From Onthophagus taurus (Eukaryota > Arthropoda > Insecta > Coleoptera > Scarabaeidae), in contig NC_091975.1 of assembly GCF_036711975.1 (NCBI RefSeq), forward strand, positions 12,464,501 to 12,528,500: DNA of 64,000 nucleotides, given 5' to 3'. The notes below the pieces were generated by a model that ran no database searches, was not told the DNA's origin, and saw only the letters and a program-made list of their open reading frames with translations. Shown here one piece after another: positions 48,701-59,098 of this stretch; positions within the stretch are counted from its first letter, which is position 1, and each line of letters opens with the position of its first letter. Made by a program: the position numbers and the translations under genes.

Positions 48701-50451
48701 TGAACATATTTTCAAATTTTAAAAAACAAGTGAGTGTTGATACTGAAGCTAAAACTTCTTGTGTGTCAGGTAAAGTACCTTTTCTGTTTACAGTATGGTA
48801 AAATGTTACTAAGAAATTTTATTCAGAATGAAAAGTTATGGCCATATGCAAATTTTCATCAGGCTACTTTGATAAAACCTATTGTTTATTATTTTCGTCA
48901 ATAGTACCTTATTACGACTTTTTGTTTTGAGATTCAGATTATTAGGGAGAAATAAACAAACCGTTCTGAAAATGTTCACAAGAAATTAAGTGTGTGTTCG
49001 CCCACAAAGGAAAACAGTTGATCATAGTTAATCAGTTTCATCATAATTTTTTTTTCTTAGAGTGAATACTTCCTGCTGTAAGAAATCTTTTGATTAAACG
49101 CCAACAAGTACTTCTTTTAATTGCAGTATTTGGAAATTTTTCACAAAATAAAGCAATAATCGGTTTTTTCCCGGTTCCATAACACTGAATCACGTAAACT
49201 TTTTCCTGTAATGTTAACATTCTGTTTAAAAAACACTTTAAGTTTACTAAATTACAGTTTGAGAGATTAACAGTGACAGGAAAGCAATTTTGTTTTTCCA
49301 TGGCAGTCTTTGTTAGAAATAAAATTGTTTGATATGGATTTTTTCAAAGTAGGCCGATCAATCCGAAAATTTGCATATGCCCATAGTTTTTCATTCTGAA
49401 CAAAACTTCTTAGTAACACTTTCACGTATTGTAAACAGAAAAGGTACTTTACCTGCCACAAAAAGAGTTTTTCTTTCACTGTCAAGGCTCACTTGTTTTT
49501 TAATAATTGATAATATGTTCAAAATTAGTCGTTAATCAAGCAGGGCTAAACCCCAAAAGATGACAATTAATATCGAAAAAATTTTACCTTTTATAAGAGT
49601 CGTTTCACCTATCCGGGGACACACTGTATAACTCGGCTTCCACGAATTTTTAAGTTACATTTTTTCCGTTTATTTCCAGAATTAAACACTTCGCCGGTCC
49701 AGTTACCTACACAATTCGGAACTTCATCGAGCGAAATCGCAACGATCTCTCAAAAGAGCTTTATCGCGCCATGTACAGGTGTAATAACTCGTTGGTGCAG
49801 GAACTATTTCCGGAGGGAAATCCGAAACGGTGTACTTTAAAGCGAACTCTATCCGCTACGAATCACCTAAAAATAACGCTAAATTCGTTATTAAAGAGTT
49901 TATTACCACGGCATAGTCATTATATACGATGTATTAAACCAAATGAAGTTAAGCAAGCAAAAATTTTTGAGATATCTTTAGTACAACACCAGGTAATAAT
50001 AATTTTTTGATAAAATTTGATTAATTTAATTTTTTTTGTTATTAATTAATTTAATTAAATTTCGTTTTAGGTCAGATATTTATGTTTACTCCCAACCGTG
50101 GAACTTTGGCGAACCGGATATTGCTACCGCCTACTTTACTCCCATTTCTTACACAGATACAAGATGTTGAACTCATCGACTTGGCCCAAATTTTACGGCC
50201 CATCCATCGAGGGAGTTTCAACAATCTTAAAAAGCCTCCCACTTCCGGGGGCTGAATTCATTTTCGGACGAACGAAGGTTTTTGTGCGGAGCCCCCGCAC
50301 GGTTTTTGAACTAGAAGAGTTCCGGCGAGAAAGACTGCATTATTTGGCAGCTCTCATCCAGAAATGCTATCGAGGGTATCGACAGAGGAGGAAGTTTCAA
50401 AAAATGAGGAGGAGTCAAAGGGTGATTGCGGCGGCTTGGAGGACTTGGAGG
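30740..50451 (+). CDS. Class I (unconventional) myosin heavy chain, exons 1-11, 3' end outside window
   Basis: Eleven exons join without a frame break: 30740-30969, 31028-31277, 31333-31396, 40122-40135, 40229-40313, 40370-40630, 43826-44022, 44075-44292, 44353-44517, 49680-49992, 50071-50451 (726 residues so far). The ATG at 30740 gives a short N-terminus followed by GVWDAVLLEPL and IYTYIGNVLISVNPYK, typical of class I motors, with no SH3-like N-terminal domain. P-loop GESGSGKT is at residues 101-108, switch I NKNASRFG at 154-161, and switch II DFYGFE at 384-389. Exon 11 ends in at least one IQ motif (IQKCYRGYRQR, from ~695) that would bind calmodulin. The lipid-binding TH1 tail must lie past 64000. 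It is an actin-based motor at membranes by family knowledge; similar to Myo1A/1B and possibly the insect Myo95E gene, but the orthologue is not certain. Confidence 0.93.
31800..36735 (+). repeat. Satellite B array, 146 bp monomer, about 34 units (myosin intron 3)
   Basis: The anchor CACTGAATAG is at 31911, 32057, 32203 and 32349, an exact 146 bp spacing. Units read TTTAATTTCCCACTGAATAG, CTCAATGTATCTCGAAGAAT, then ATTTATTTAGAATTAAAAAA. Between 32200 and 32900 successive units are almost identical. One divergent unit at 33180-33300 contains CTCCAGGTGGCGTTGCACAC and TTTTTGAGGTTATCTC, a phrase typical of satellite A. Confidence 0.95.
36740..40030 (+). repeat. Satellite D array, 166-176 bp monomer, about 19 units (myosin intron 3)
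   Basis: The anchor AATTGAAGCTGAAGATGTC is at 36831, 37006, 37182, 37356 and 37522. A ~70 bp core (from TTTATGATAATGAAGAAGCG to CTTTCGAAATCTGTATG) is almost invariant, while the A/T linker varies between a long form (TTTGATTAGGTTTAAA) and a short form (TTTTATTAAAATAG). The array abuts satellite B on the left and ends ~90 bp before the 14 nt exon. Confidence 0.95.
40122..40135 (+). CDS. 14 nt myosin microexon (exon 4)
   Basis: Flanked by CTGCAG and GTATTT splice sites. With one base from exon 3 it supplies the codons for YFLDK, followed in exon 5 by SRV, which reproduces the conserved YLLEKSRV segment after the class I GGFLTN motif. Without it exon 3 (phase 1) cannot join exon 5 (phase 0). 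It lies at the end of an 8.7 kb satellite-filled intron. Confidence 0.88.
40690..43185 (+). repeat. Satellite C array (myosin intron 6)
   Basis: About 15 monomers in + orientation. A four-monomer block (about 41640-42050) is repeated nearly unchanged at 42340-42740, spacing ~700 bp, so higher-order structure exists here too. Minus-strand open frames of 72 codons recur once per block and are repeat by-products. Confidence 0.93.
43186..43600 (-). repeat. Repeat F, copy 1 (myosin intron 6)
   Basis: Two related ~250-300 bp halves: AATCGTGTAATTTTTTTTGT with CTCATCGTGTTCC recurs ~300 bp later as AATGGTGTAATTTTTTTTGA with CTCATCGTGTTCC. The inverse orientation of this repeat occurs at 50500-50925. 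Unique intron sequence follows to 43825. Confidence 0.75.
44545..46605 (+). repeat. Satellite E array, 170 bp monomer, about 12 units (myosin intron 9)
   Basis: The anchor GAGGTGATAT is at 44721 and 44891, then at ~45061, 45230 and 45400. Units contain ATCTCAAAAACTAAGAGTG, CGGTAACATCCCCAAAAAC, ACCCTTTATATTCC and AACGCCATTTTGACG. The array starts ~27 bp after the exon 9 splice donor. Confidence 0.95.
46606..48580 (+). repeat. Satellite A array (myosin intron 9)
   Basis: About 12 units, same orientation as the 2.6-6.0 kb array. One unit (about 47215-47430) carries the ~130 bp extension with GATGCTTAATTAATAGAG and TCAAAATCGAAATTG, the inverse of those at 8 and 13 kb. It follows satellite E directly and ends in the mariner-like element. 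Confidence 0.93.
48596..49626. mobile_element. Tc1/mariner-like non-autonomous element, 1031 bp
   Basis: Flanked by TA on both sides. The ends are CAGTGTGTCCCCGGATAGG and its exact complement; the inverted repeats extend imperfectly for about 280 bp. Inside is a single short minus-strand frame with a helix-turn-helix domain and no DDE domain, so the element cannot move by itself. It lies in myosin intron 9 just upstream of exon 10. Confidence 0.88.
49041..49301 (-). CDS. Residual DUF4817-like helix-turn-helix ORF in the mariner-like element
   Basis: 86 residues. LTLQEKVYVIQCYGTGKKP and ALFCEKFPN, then STCWRLIKRFLTAGSIH, fit the HTH domain (DUF4817 type) at the N-terminus of many insect mariner-like transposases. 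It ends in a lysine run without any catalytic part. A paralogue is at 59408-59863. Probably not a functional cellular gene. Confidence 0.6.
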   Translation of the reverse strand: MEKQNCFPVTVNLSNCNLVNLKCFLNRMLTLQEKVYVIQCYGTGKKPIIALFCEKFPNTAIKRSTCWRLIKRFLTAGSIHSKKKKL

Positions 50452-50499
50452 GTGAGGATTCTTTTTTTTTAAATTAATTAATTAATCAATTAATTAACG

Positions 50500-50925
50500 T
50501 TCGAGCGGGTTAACTCATAAAACTTATTAATAAACTTTTAATTTTTTTGTTCCTAAAATGTTCAACATGACCTAAGGAACACGATGAGCACATTCAATAA
50601 TTCAAATTTGGCAGTAGCAAAAAAAATTACACGATTACCAAAAAGTAGCTATAAATGTGAAATTTTAATTTTTGAAAATTTTTTGCATCTAAACTATGTA
50701 AAACATCTTCGGGAACACGATTAATACACACATTTCAATTTTGGCAATGACTAAGTACTTACTTCCTTAAGGCATAAATTCGCGATTTTTAATTTTTTCG
50801 ATTTTTTTTGTTCCTAAGATGTTCAAGGTGGCCTAGGGAACCCGATGAGCACACACAATTCTAATTTGGCAGTGGCAAAAAAAATTACACGATTACCAAA
50901 AAGTTGTAAAAATTTTAATATTTTC
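50500..50925 (+). repeat. Repeat F, copy 2, inverted relative to copy 1
   Basis: Contains ACACGATGAGCACA and AAAAAAAATTACACGATTAC in two related halves, the reverse complement of 43186-43600. The two copies flank exons 7-11 as an inverted pair ~7 kb apart. Confidence 0.75.
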
Positions 50926-51255
50926 GTATTTTTCTCGATATTGACGCATCTAAGAGCAAAAATGATAGAGAGAAATATTGTTAAGAATAAAATTTGCTAT
51001 AACTTTTGTTTCAAAAGTTCTTTTGTAATACGCTCCGCTTCCAAAATATTACCACTATGCAATAAATGCAATAAATTCATCCAAATTTCATATTTTAGTA
51101 TTTTTCTCGATATTGACGCATCTAAGAGCAAAAATTAAAGAGAGCAATATTGTTAAGAATAAAATTTGCTATAACTTTTATTTCAAAAGTTTTTTTGTAA
51201 TATACTCCCTTTCCCAAATATTACCATTATGCAATAAATGCAATAAATTCATCCA
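50926..51255 (-). repeat. Satellite C fragment
   Basis: About two monomers in reverse orientation, subfamily with ATTATGCAATAAATGCAATA. Confidence 0.85.
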
Positions 51256-51790
51256 ATTTGGTAATTATAAGATTGATTAAATCGTATCTCAGAAACTAAT
51301 TGCGATATCATAGTGAGCTTTACGTCATTTTAAAGCTAACTTAACGTATTTTTAGTGTGCCATAAATAAATTCTTAATTCCCATAAATCTTGTTGCAATG
51401 TTTTTTTTAATTAAACTTTACACGATTAATAAATTTTGATGTATTACCACAAATGTAAGGTATCGTATCTCAAAAACTAACGGGGGTGTCCTGATGATAT
51501 AAGAAGCATTTTAAAGCAAATTTAATTTAGTTTTCGTGTACCATAAATAATTTATTAGTTTCTATAAACTTGATTGCTACGATTTTTTGAATTAGACACT
51601 GTTCATTTTGGTAGTCATAAAATTGATTGAATCGTATCTCAGAAACCAATTGCTATATCATAGTGAGATATACGTCATTTTAAAGCTAAGTTAATGCATT
51701 TTCAGTGTGGCATAAATAAATTCCTAATTCCCATAAATCTGGTTGCAATGATTTTTTTAATTAAACTCTGCACGATTAATAAATTTTCAC
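51256..51790 (+). repeat. Repeat G, three units of ~170-181 bp
   Basis: ATCGTATCTC recurs at 51281, 51462 and 51631, with CATTTTAAAGC and CCATAAATAA in each unit. Units 1 and 3 are much closer to each other than to unit 2, suggesting an ABA remnant of a dimeric repeat. Confidence 0.75.
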
Positions 51791-52333
51791 CTTAGGTTGA
51801 AGAGCTAAATCTTCATATTGACGCATCTGAGAGCAAAAATGCAAGAGAGCAATATTGTTAAGAATAAAATTTGCTATAACGTTTGTTTCAAAAGTTTTTT
51901 GTAATATGCTCCGTTTCCCAAATTACACCATTATGCAATAAATACAGTAAATTCATCCAATTTTCATATTTTAGCATTTTTCCCGATATTGACGCATCTG
52001 AGAGCAAGAATGAAAGAGAGCAATATTGTTAAGAACAAAATTTGCTACAACTTTTGTTATTAAAGTTTTTTGATAACATTCTCCGATTTCTAAATATTAC
52101 CATTAGGTAAAGTAAAACAAGAAAATTCATCAAATTTTTAAATTTTCGTATTTATCTCAATATTGACGCATCTGAGAGCAAAAATACAAGAGAGCAATAT
52201 TGTTAAGAACAAAATTTGCTACAACTTTTGTTATACAAGTTTTTTAATAACATGCTCCGATTCCCAAATGTTACCATTAGCTAATAATAAAACAACGAAA
52301 TTCATCAAATTTTAATATTTTCGTATTTTTTTT
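51791..52333 (-). repeat. Satellite C block
   Basis: About three monomers in reverse orientation. Confidence 0.85.
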
Positions 52334-52616
52334 ATAAATATCAACTTTAATTTTATTAAATTCTCAATCTTTACGTAAAACCCTTTCAAATGAGTCCAAA
52401 CTCGACTATTTTATCTTAAAAAATATCAAAGTTGTAGCAAAAAATCAATAAATTTAAAGTTAACAAAGCGTTAATTAAGTTAGCTACAAATCATTGAAAT
52501 GTTAATATCTCGGTTATTTTTTCAGATAACCCCATCGTGTTTGGACTCATTTTAAAAGATTTTTCGTAAAGATTATGAATACTACAAAATTAAGGTTGAC
52601 ATTTAAAACCGGAAGT
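52334..52616. mobile_element. Foldback element, copy 2
   Basis: Relative of 23950-24229: the left arm has CTCAATCTTTACG and GAGTCCAAACTCGAC, the right arm GTTTGGACTCATTTTAAAAG, TCGTAAAGATTATGAATAC and GGTTGACATTTAAAACCGG. More diverged on its left arm than copy 1. Confidence 0.72.
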
Positions 52617-55600
52617 ATTCCGTATTTCTATTATTTTTAATGTTAAATATACTTTTTAATGTATTGATAGATTCGACAATATTAAGAAAAATACGAAAAT
52701 TTGGAAATTTGATGAATTTCTTTGTTTTACTATCAGCTAATGGTAACATTTGGGAATCGGAGCATATTATCAAAAAACTTTTAGAACAAAAGTTGTAGCA
52801 AATTTTGTTCTTAACAGTATTGCTCTCGTGTATATTTGCTCTCAGATGCGTCAATATTGAGGAAAATTTAAAAATTTGATGAATTTTTTGTTTTACTATC
52901 AGTTAGTGGTAACATTTTGGAATCGGAGCATGTTATCAAAAAACTTTTAGAACAAAACTTGTAGCAAATTTTGTTCTTAACAATATTGCTCTCTTGTATA
53001 TTTGCTCTCAGATGCGTCAATATTGAGTTAATATGAAAATTTAAAAATTTGATGAATTTTCTTATTTTATTATTAGCTAATGGTAACATTTGGGACTCGG
53101 AGCAAGTTACAAAAAAACTTTTAGAACAAAAGCTGTAGCAAATTTTGTTCTTAACAATATTGCTCTCTTGTATATTTGCTCTCAGATGCATCAATATTGA
53201 GAAAAATACGAAAATTTAAAAATTTGATGAATTTTCTTGTTTTACGATTAACTAATGGTAACATTTAGGAATCGGAGCATGTTATCAAAAAGCTTTTTTA
53301 ATAAAAGTTGTAGCAAATTTTGTTCTTAACAATATTGCTCTCTTGTATATTTGCTCTTAGATTCGTCAATATTGAAAAAAATACGAAAATTTAAAAATTT
53401 GACGAAGTTTCTTGTTTTATTATTAGCTAGTGGTAACATTTGGGAATTGGAGCATGTTATCGAAAAACTTTTAGAACAAAAGTTGTAGTAAATTTTGTTC
53501 TTAACAATATTGCTCTTGTGTATATTTGTTCTCAGATGCGTCAATATTGAGAAAAATTAAAAAATTTGTTGAATTTTCTTTTTACTATTAGTTAGTGGTA
53601 ACATTTGGGAATCGGAGCATGTTATCAAAAATCTTTTAGAACAAAAGTTGTAGCAAATTTTGTTCTTAACAATAATGCTCTCTTGTATATTTGCTCTCAG
53701 ATTCGTCAATATTGAGAAAAATACGAAAATTTGGAAATTTGATGAATTTCTTTGTTTTACTATTAGCTAATGGTAACATTTGGGAATCGGAGCATGTTAT
53801 CAAAAAGCTTTTTTAATAAAAGTTGTAGCAAATTTTGTTCTTAATAATATTGCTCTCTTGTATTTTTACTCTCAGATGCGTCAATACTGAGATAAATACG
53901 AAAATTGAAAAATTTAATGAATTTTCTTGTTTTACTATAAGCTAATGGTAACATTTGGGAATCGGAGCATGTTATCAAAAAGCTTTTTTAACAAAAGTTG
54001 TAGCAAATTTGATTCTTAACAATATTGCTCTCTTGTATATTTGCTCTTAGATTCGTCAATATTGAAAAAAATACGAAAATTTAAAAATTTGACGAATTTT
54101 CTTGTTTTATTATTAGCTAGTGGTAACATTTGGGAATTGGAGCATGTTATCGAAAAACTTTTAGAACAAAAGTTGTAGTAAATTTTGTTCTTAACAATAT
54201 TGCTATTGTGTATATTTGCTCTCAGATGCGTCAATATTGAGAAAAATTAAAAAATTTGTTGAATTTTTTTTTACTATTAGTTAGTGGTAACATTTGGGAA
54301 TCGGAGCATGTTATCAAAAATCTTTTAGAACAAAAGTTGTAGCAAATTTTGTTCTTAACAATATTGCTCTCTTGTATATTTGCTCTCAGATGCATCAATA
54401 TTGAGAAAAATACGAAAATTTAAAAATTTGATGAATTTTCTTGTTTTACGATTAACTAATGGTAACATTTAGGAATCGGAGCATGTTATCAAAAAGCTTT
54501 TTTAATAAAAGTTGTAGTAAATTTTGTTCTTAACAATATTGCTCTCTTGTATATTTGCTCTCAGATTCGTCAATATTGAGAAAAATACGAAAATTTGGAA
54601 ATTTGATGAATTTCTTTGTTTTACTATTAGCTAATGGTAACATTTGGGAATCGGAGCATGTTATCAAAAAGCTTTTTTAATAAAAGTTGTAGCAAATTTT
54701 GTTCTTAACAATATTGCTCTCTTGTATTTTTACTCTCAGATGCGTCAATACTGAGATAAATACGAAAATTGAAAAATTTTATGAATTTTCTTGTTTTACT
54801 ATAAGCTAATGGTAACATTTGGGAATCGGAGCATGTTATCAAAAAGCTTTTTTAACAAAAGTTGTAGCAAATTTTATTCTTAACAATATTGCTCTCTTGT
54901 ATATTTGCTCTTAGATTCGTCAATATTGAAAAAAATACGAAAATTTAAAAATTTGACGAATTTTCTTGTTTTATTATTAGCTAGTGGTAACATTTGGGAA
55001 TTGGAGCATGTTATCGAAAAACTTTTAGAACAAAAGTTGTAGTAAATTTTGTTCTTAACAATATTGCTATTGTGTATATTTGCTCTCAGATGCGTCAATA
55101 TTGAGAAAAATTAAAAAATTTGTTGAATTTTTTTTTACTATTAGTTAGTGGTAACATTTGAGAATCGGAGCATGTTATCAAAAATCTTTTAGAACAAAAG
55201 TTGTAGCAAATTTTGTTCTTAACAATATTGCTCTCTTGTATATTTGCTCTCAGATGCATCAATATTGAGAAAAATACGAAAATTTAAAAATTTGATGAAT
55301 TTTCTTGTTTTACGATTAACTAATGGTAACATTTAGGAATCGGAGCATGTTATCAAAAAGCTTTTTTAATAAAAGTTGTAGTAAATTTTGTTCTTAACAA
55401 TATTGCTCTCTTGTATATTTGCTCTCAGATTCGTCAATATTGAGAAAAATACGAAAATTTGGAAATTTGATGAATTTCTTTGTTTTACTATTAGCTAATG
55501 GTAACATTTGGGAATCGGAGCATGTTATCAAAAAGCTTTTTTAATAAAAGTTGTAGCAAATTTTGTTCTTAACAATATTGCTCTCTTCTATTTTTACTCT

Positions 55601-58600
55601 CAGATGCGTCAATACTGAGATAAATACGAAAATTGAAAAATTTTATGAATTTTCTTGTTTTACTATAAGCTAATGGTAACATTTGGGAATCGGAGCATGT
55701 TATCAAAAAGCTTTTTTAACAAAAGTTGTAGCAAATTTTATTCTTAACAATATTGCTCTCTTGTATATTTGCTCTTAGATTCGTCAATATTGAAAAAAAT
55801 ACGAAAATTTAAAAATTTGACGAATTTTCTTGTTTTATTATTAGCTAGTGGTAACATTTGGGAATTGGAGCATGTTATCGAAAAACTTTTAGAACAAAAG
55901 TTGTAGTAAATTTTGTTCTTAACAATATTGCTATTGTGTATATTTGCTCTCAGATGCGTCAATATTGAGAAAAATTAAAAAATTTGTTGAATTTTTTTTT
56001 ACTATTAGTTAGTGGTAACATTTGGGAATCGGAGCATGTTATCAAAAATCTTTTAGAACAAAAGTTGTAGCAAATTTTGTTCTTAACAATATTGCTCTCT
56101 TGTATATTTGCTCTCAGATGCATCAATATTGAGAAAAATACGAAAATTTAAAAATTTGATGAATTTTCTTGTTTTACGATTAACTAATGGTAACATTTAG
56201 GAATCGGAGCATGTTATCAAAAAGCTTTTTTAATAAAAGTTGTAGTAAATTTTGTTCTTAACAATATTGCTCTCTTGTATATTTGCTCTCAGATTCGTCA
56301 ATATTGAGAAAAATACGAAAATTTGGAAATTTGATGAATTTCTTTGTTTTACTATTAGCTAATGGTAACATTTGGGAATCGGAGCATGTTATCAAAAAGC
56401 TTTTTTAACAAAAGTTGTAGCAAATTTTATTCTTAACAATATTGCTCTCTTGTATATTTGCTCTTAGATTCGTCAATATTGAAAAAAATACGAAAATTTA
56501 AAAATTTGACGAATTTTCTTGTTTTATTATTAGCTAGTGGTAACATTTGGGAATTGGAGCATGTTATCGAAAAACTTTTAGAACAAAAGTTGTAGTAAAT
56601 TTTGTTCTTAACAATATTGCTATTGTGTATATTTGCTCTCAGATGCGTCAATATTGAGAAAAATTAAAAAATTTGTTGAATTTTTTTTTACTATTAGTTA
56701 GTGGTAACATTTGAGAATCGGAGCATGTTATCAAAAATCTTTTAGAACAAAAGTTGTAGCAAATTTTGTTCTTAACAATATTGCTCTCTTGTATATTTGC
56801 TCTCAGATGCATCAATATTGAGAAAAATACGAAAATTTAAAAATTTGATGAATTTTCTTGTTTTACGATTAACTAATGGTAACATTTAGGAATCGGAGCA
56901 TGTTATCAAAAAGCTTTTTTAATAAAAGTTGTAGTAAATTTTGTTCTTAACAATATTGCTCTCTTGTATATTTGCTCTCAGATTCGTCAATATTGAGAAA
57001 AATACGAAAATTTGGAAATTTGATGAATTTCTTTGTTTTACTATTAGCTAATGGTAACATTTGGGAATCGGAGCATGTTATCAAAAAGCTTTTTTAATAA
57101 AAGTTGTAGCAAATTTTGTTCTTAACAATATTGCTCTCTTGTATTTTTACTCTCAGATGCGTCAATACTGAGATAAATACGAAAATTGAAAAATTTTATG
57201 AATTTTCTTGTTTTACTATAAGCTAATGGTAACATTTGGGAATCGGAGCATGTTATCAAAAAGCTTTTTTAACAAAAGTTGTAGCAAATTTTATTCTTAA
57301 CAATATTGCTCTCTTGTATATTTGCTCTTAGATTCGTCAATATTGAAAAAAATACGAAAATTTAAAAATTTGACGAATTTTCTTGTTTTATTATTAGCTA
57401 GTGGTAACATTTGGGAATTGGAGCATGTTATCGAAAAACTTTTAGAACAAAAGTTGTAGTAAATTTTGTTCTTAACAATATTGCTATTGTGTATATTTGC
57501 TCTCAGATGCGTCAATATGAGAAAAATTAAAAAATTTGTTGAATTTTTTTTTACTATTAGTTAGTGGTAACATTTGGGAATCGGAGCATGTTATCAAAAA
57601 TCTTTTAGAACAAAAGTTGTAGCAAATTTTGTTCTTAACAATATTGCTCTCTTGTATATTTGCTCTCAGATGCATCAATATTGAGAAAAATACGAAAATT
57701 TAAAAATTTGATGAATTTTCTTGTTTTACGATTAACTAATGGTAACATTTAGGAATCGGAGCATGTTATCAAAAAGCTTTTTTAATAAAAGTTGTAGTAA
57801 ATTTTGTTCTTAACAATATTGCTCTCTTGTATATTTGCTCTCAGATTCGTCAATATTGAGAAAAATACGAAAATTTGGAAATTTGATGAATTTCTTTGTT
57901 TTACTATTAGCTAATGGTAACATTTGGGAATCGGAGCATGTTATCAAAAAGCTTTTTTAATAAAAGTTGTAGCAAATTTTGTTCTTAACAATATTGCTCT
58001 CTTGTATTTTTACTCTCAGATGCGTCAATACTGAGATAAATACGAAAATTGAAAAATTTTATGAATTTTCTTGTTTTACTATAAGCTAATGGTAACATTT
58101 GGGAATCGGAGCATGTTATCAAAAAGCTTTTTTAACAAAAGTTGTAGCAAATTTTATTCTTAACAATATTGCTCTCTTGTATATTTGCTCTCAGATTCGT
58201 CAATATTGAGAAAAATACGAAAATTTGGAAATTTGATGAATTTCTTTGTTTTACTATTAGCTAATGGTAACATTTGGGAATCGGAGCATGTTATCAAAAA
58301 GCTTTTTTAATAAAAGTTGTAGCAAATTTTGTTCTTAACAATATTGCTCTCTTGTATTTTTACTCTCAGATGCGTCAATACTGAGATAAATACGAAAATT
58401 GAAAAATTTTATGAATTTTCTTGTTTTACTATAAGCTAATGGTAACATTTGGGAATCGGAGCATGTTATCAAAAAGCTTTTTTAACAAAAGTTGTAGCAA
58501 ATTTTATTCTTAACAATATTGCTCTCTTGTATATTTGCTCTCAGATTCGTCAATATTGAGAAAAATACGAAAATTTGGAAATTTGATGAATTTCTTTGTT

Positions 58601-59098
58601 TTACTATTAGCTAATGGTAACATTTGGGAATCGGAGCATGTTATCAAAAAGCTTTTTTAATAAAAGTTGTAGCAAATTTTGTTCTTAACAATATTGCTCT
58701 CTTGTATTTTTACTCTCAGATGCGTCAATACTGAGATAAATACGAAAATTGAAAAATTTTATGAATTTTCTTGTTTTACTATAAGCTAATGGTAACATTT
58801 GGGAATCGGAGCATGTTATCAAAAAACTTTTAGAGCAAAAGTTGTTGCAAATTTTGTTATTAACAATACTGCTCTCTTGTATATTTGCTCTCAGATTCGT
58901 CAATATTGAGAAAAATACAAAAATTTTAAAATTTGATGAATTTTCTTGTTTTATTATTAGCTAATCTTAACATTTGGAAATCGGAGCATGTTATCAAAAA
59001 ACTTTTCGAACAAAAGTTGTAGCAAATTTTGGTTTTAACAATATTGCTCTCTTGCACTTTTGCTCTTAGATACGTCAATATCGAGATACAGTGACTCA
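52617..59098 (+). repeat. Satellite C, longest array (~37 monomers)
   Basis: Uninterrupted + orientation monomers averaging ~173 bp. The first few units are mutually diverged; from 53.2 kb on the array is organised in near-identical higher-order units (separate entry). It ends at a TA where the second mariner-like element is inserted. Confidence 0.95.
53326..58820 (+). repeat. Higher-order repeat in satellite C: five-monomer unit (864 bp) and d-e dimers
   Basis: The same 72-codon minus-strand frame (a monomer-pair marker) starts its block at 54016, 54880, 55744, 56433 and 57297, spaced 864, 864, 689 and 864 bp; a related one is at 53326. The unit is five distinguishable monomers a-b-c-d-e (a: GCTCTTAGATTCG; b: GCTATTGTGTATATTTGC; c: CTCAGATGCATC with ACGATTAACTAATGG; d: AATTTGGAAATTTGATG; e: TTTTTACTCTCAGATGCG with CAATACTGAGATAAA). 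The 689 bp unit lacks one monomer through a d/e fusion near 56400. From ~57800 to 58800 the pattern becomes d-e dimers of ~350 bp. Confidence 0.93.

Noticed and set aside
53326..58820. Regular repeats considered as a CRISPR array
   Set aside because: Monomers are contiguous with no unique spacers, ~173 bp long, in a eukaryotic sequence with introns.
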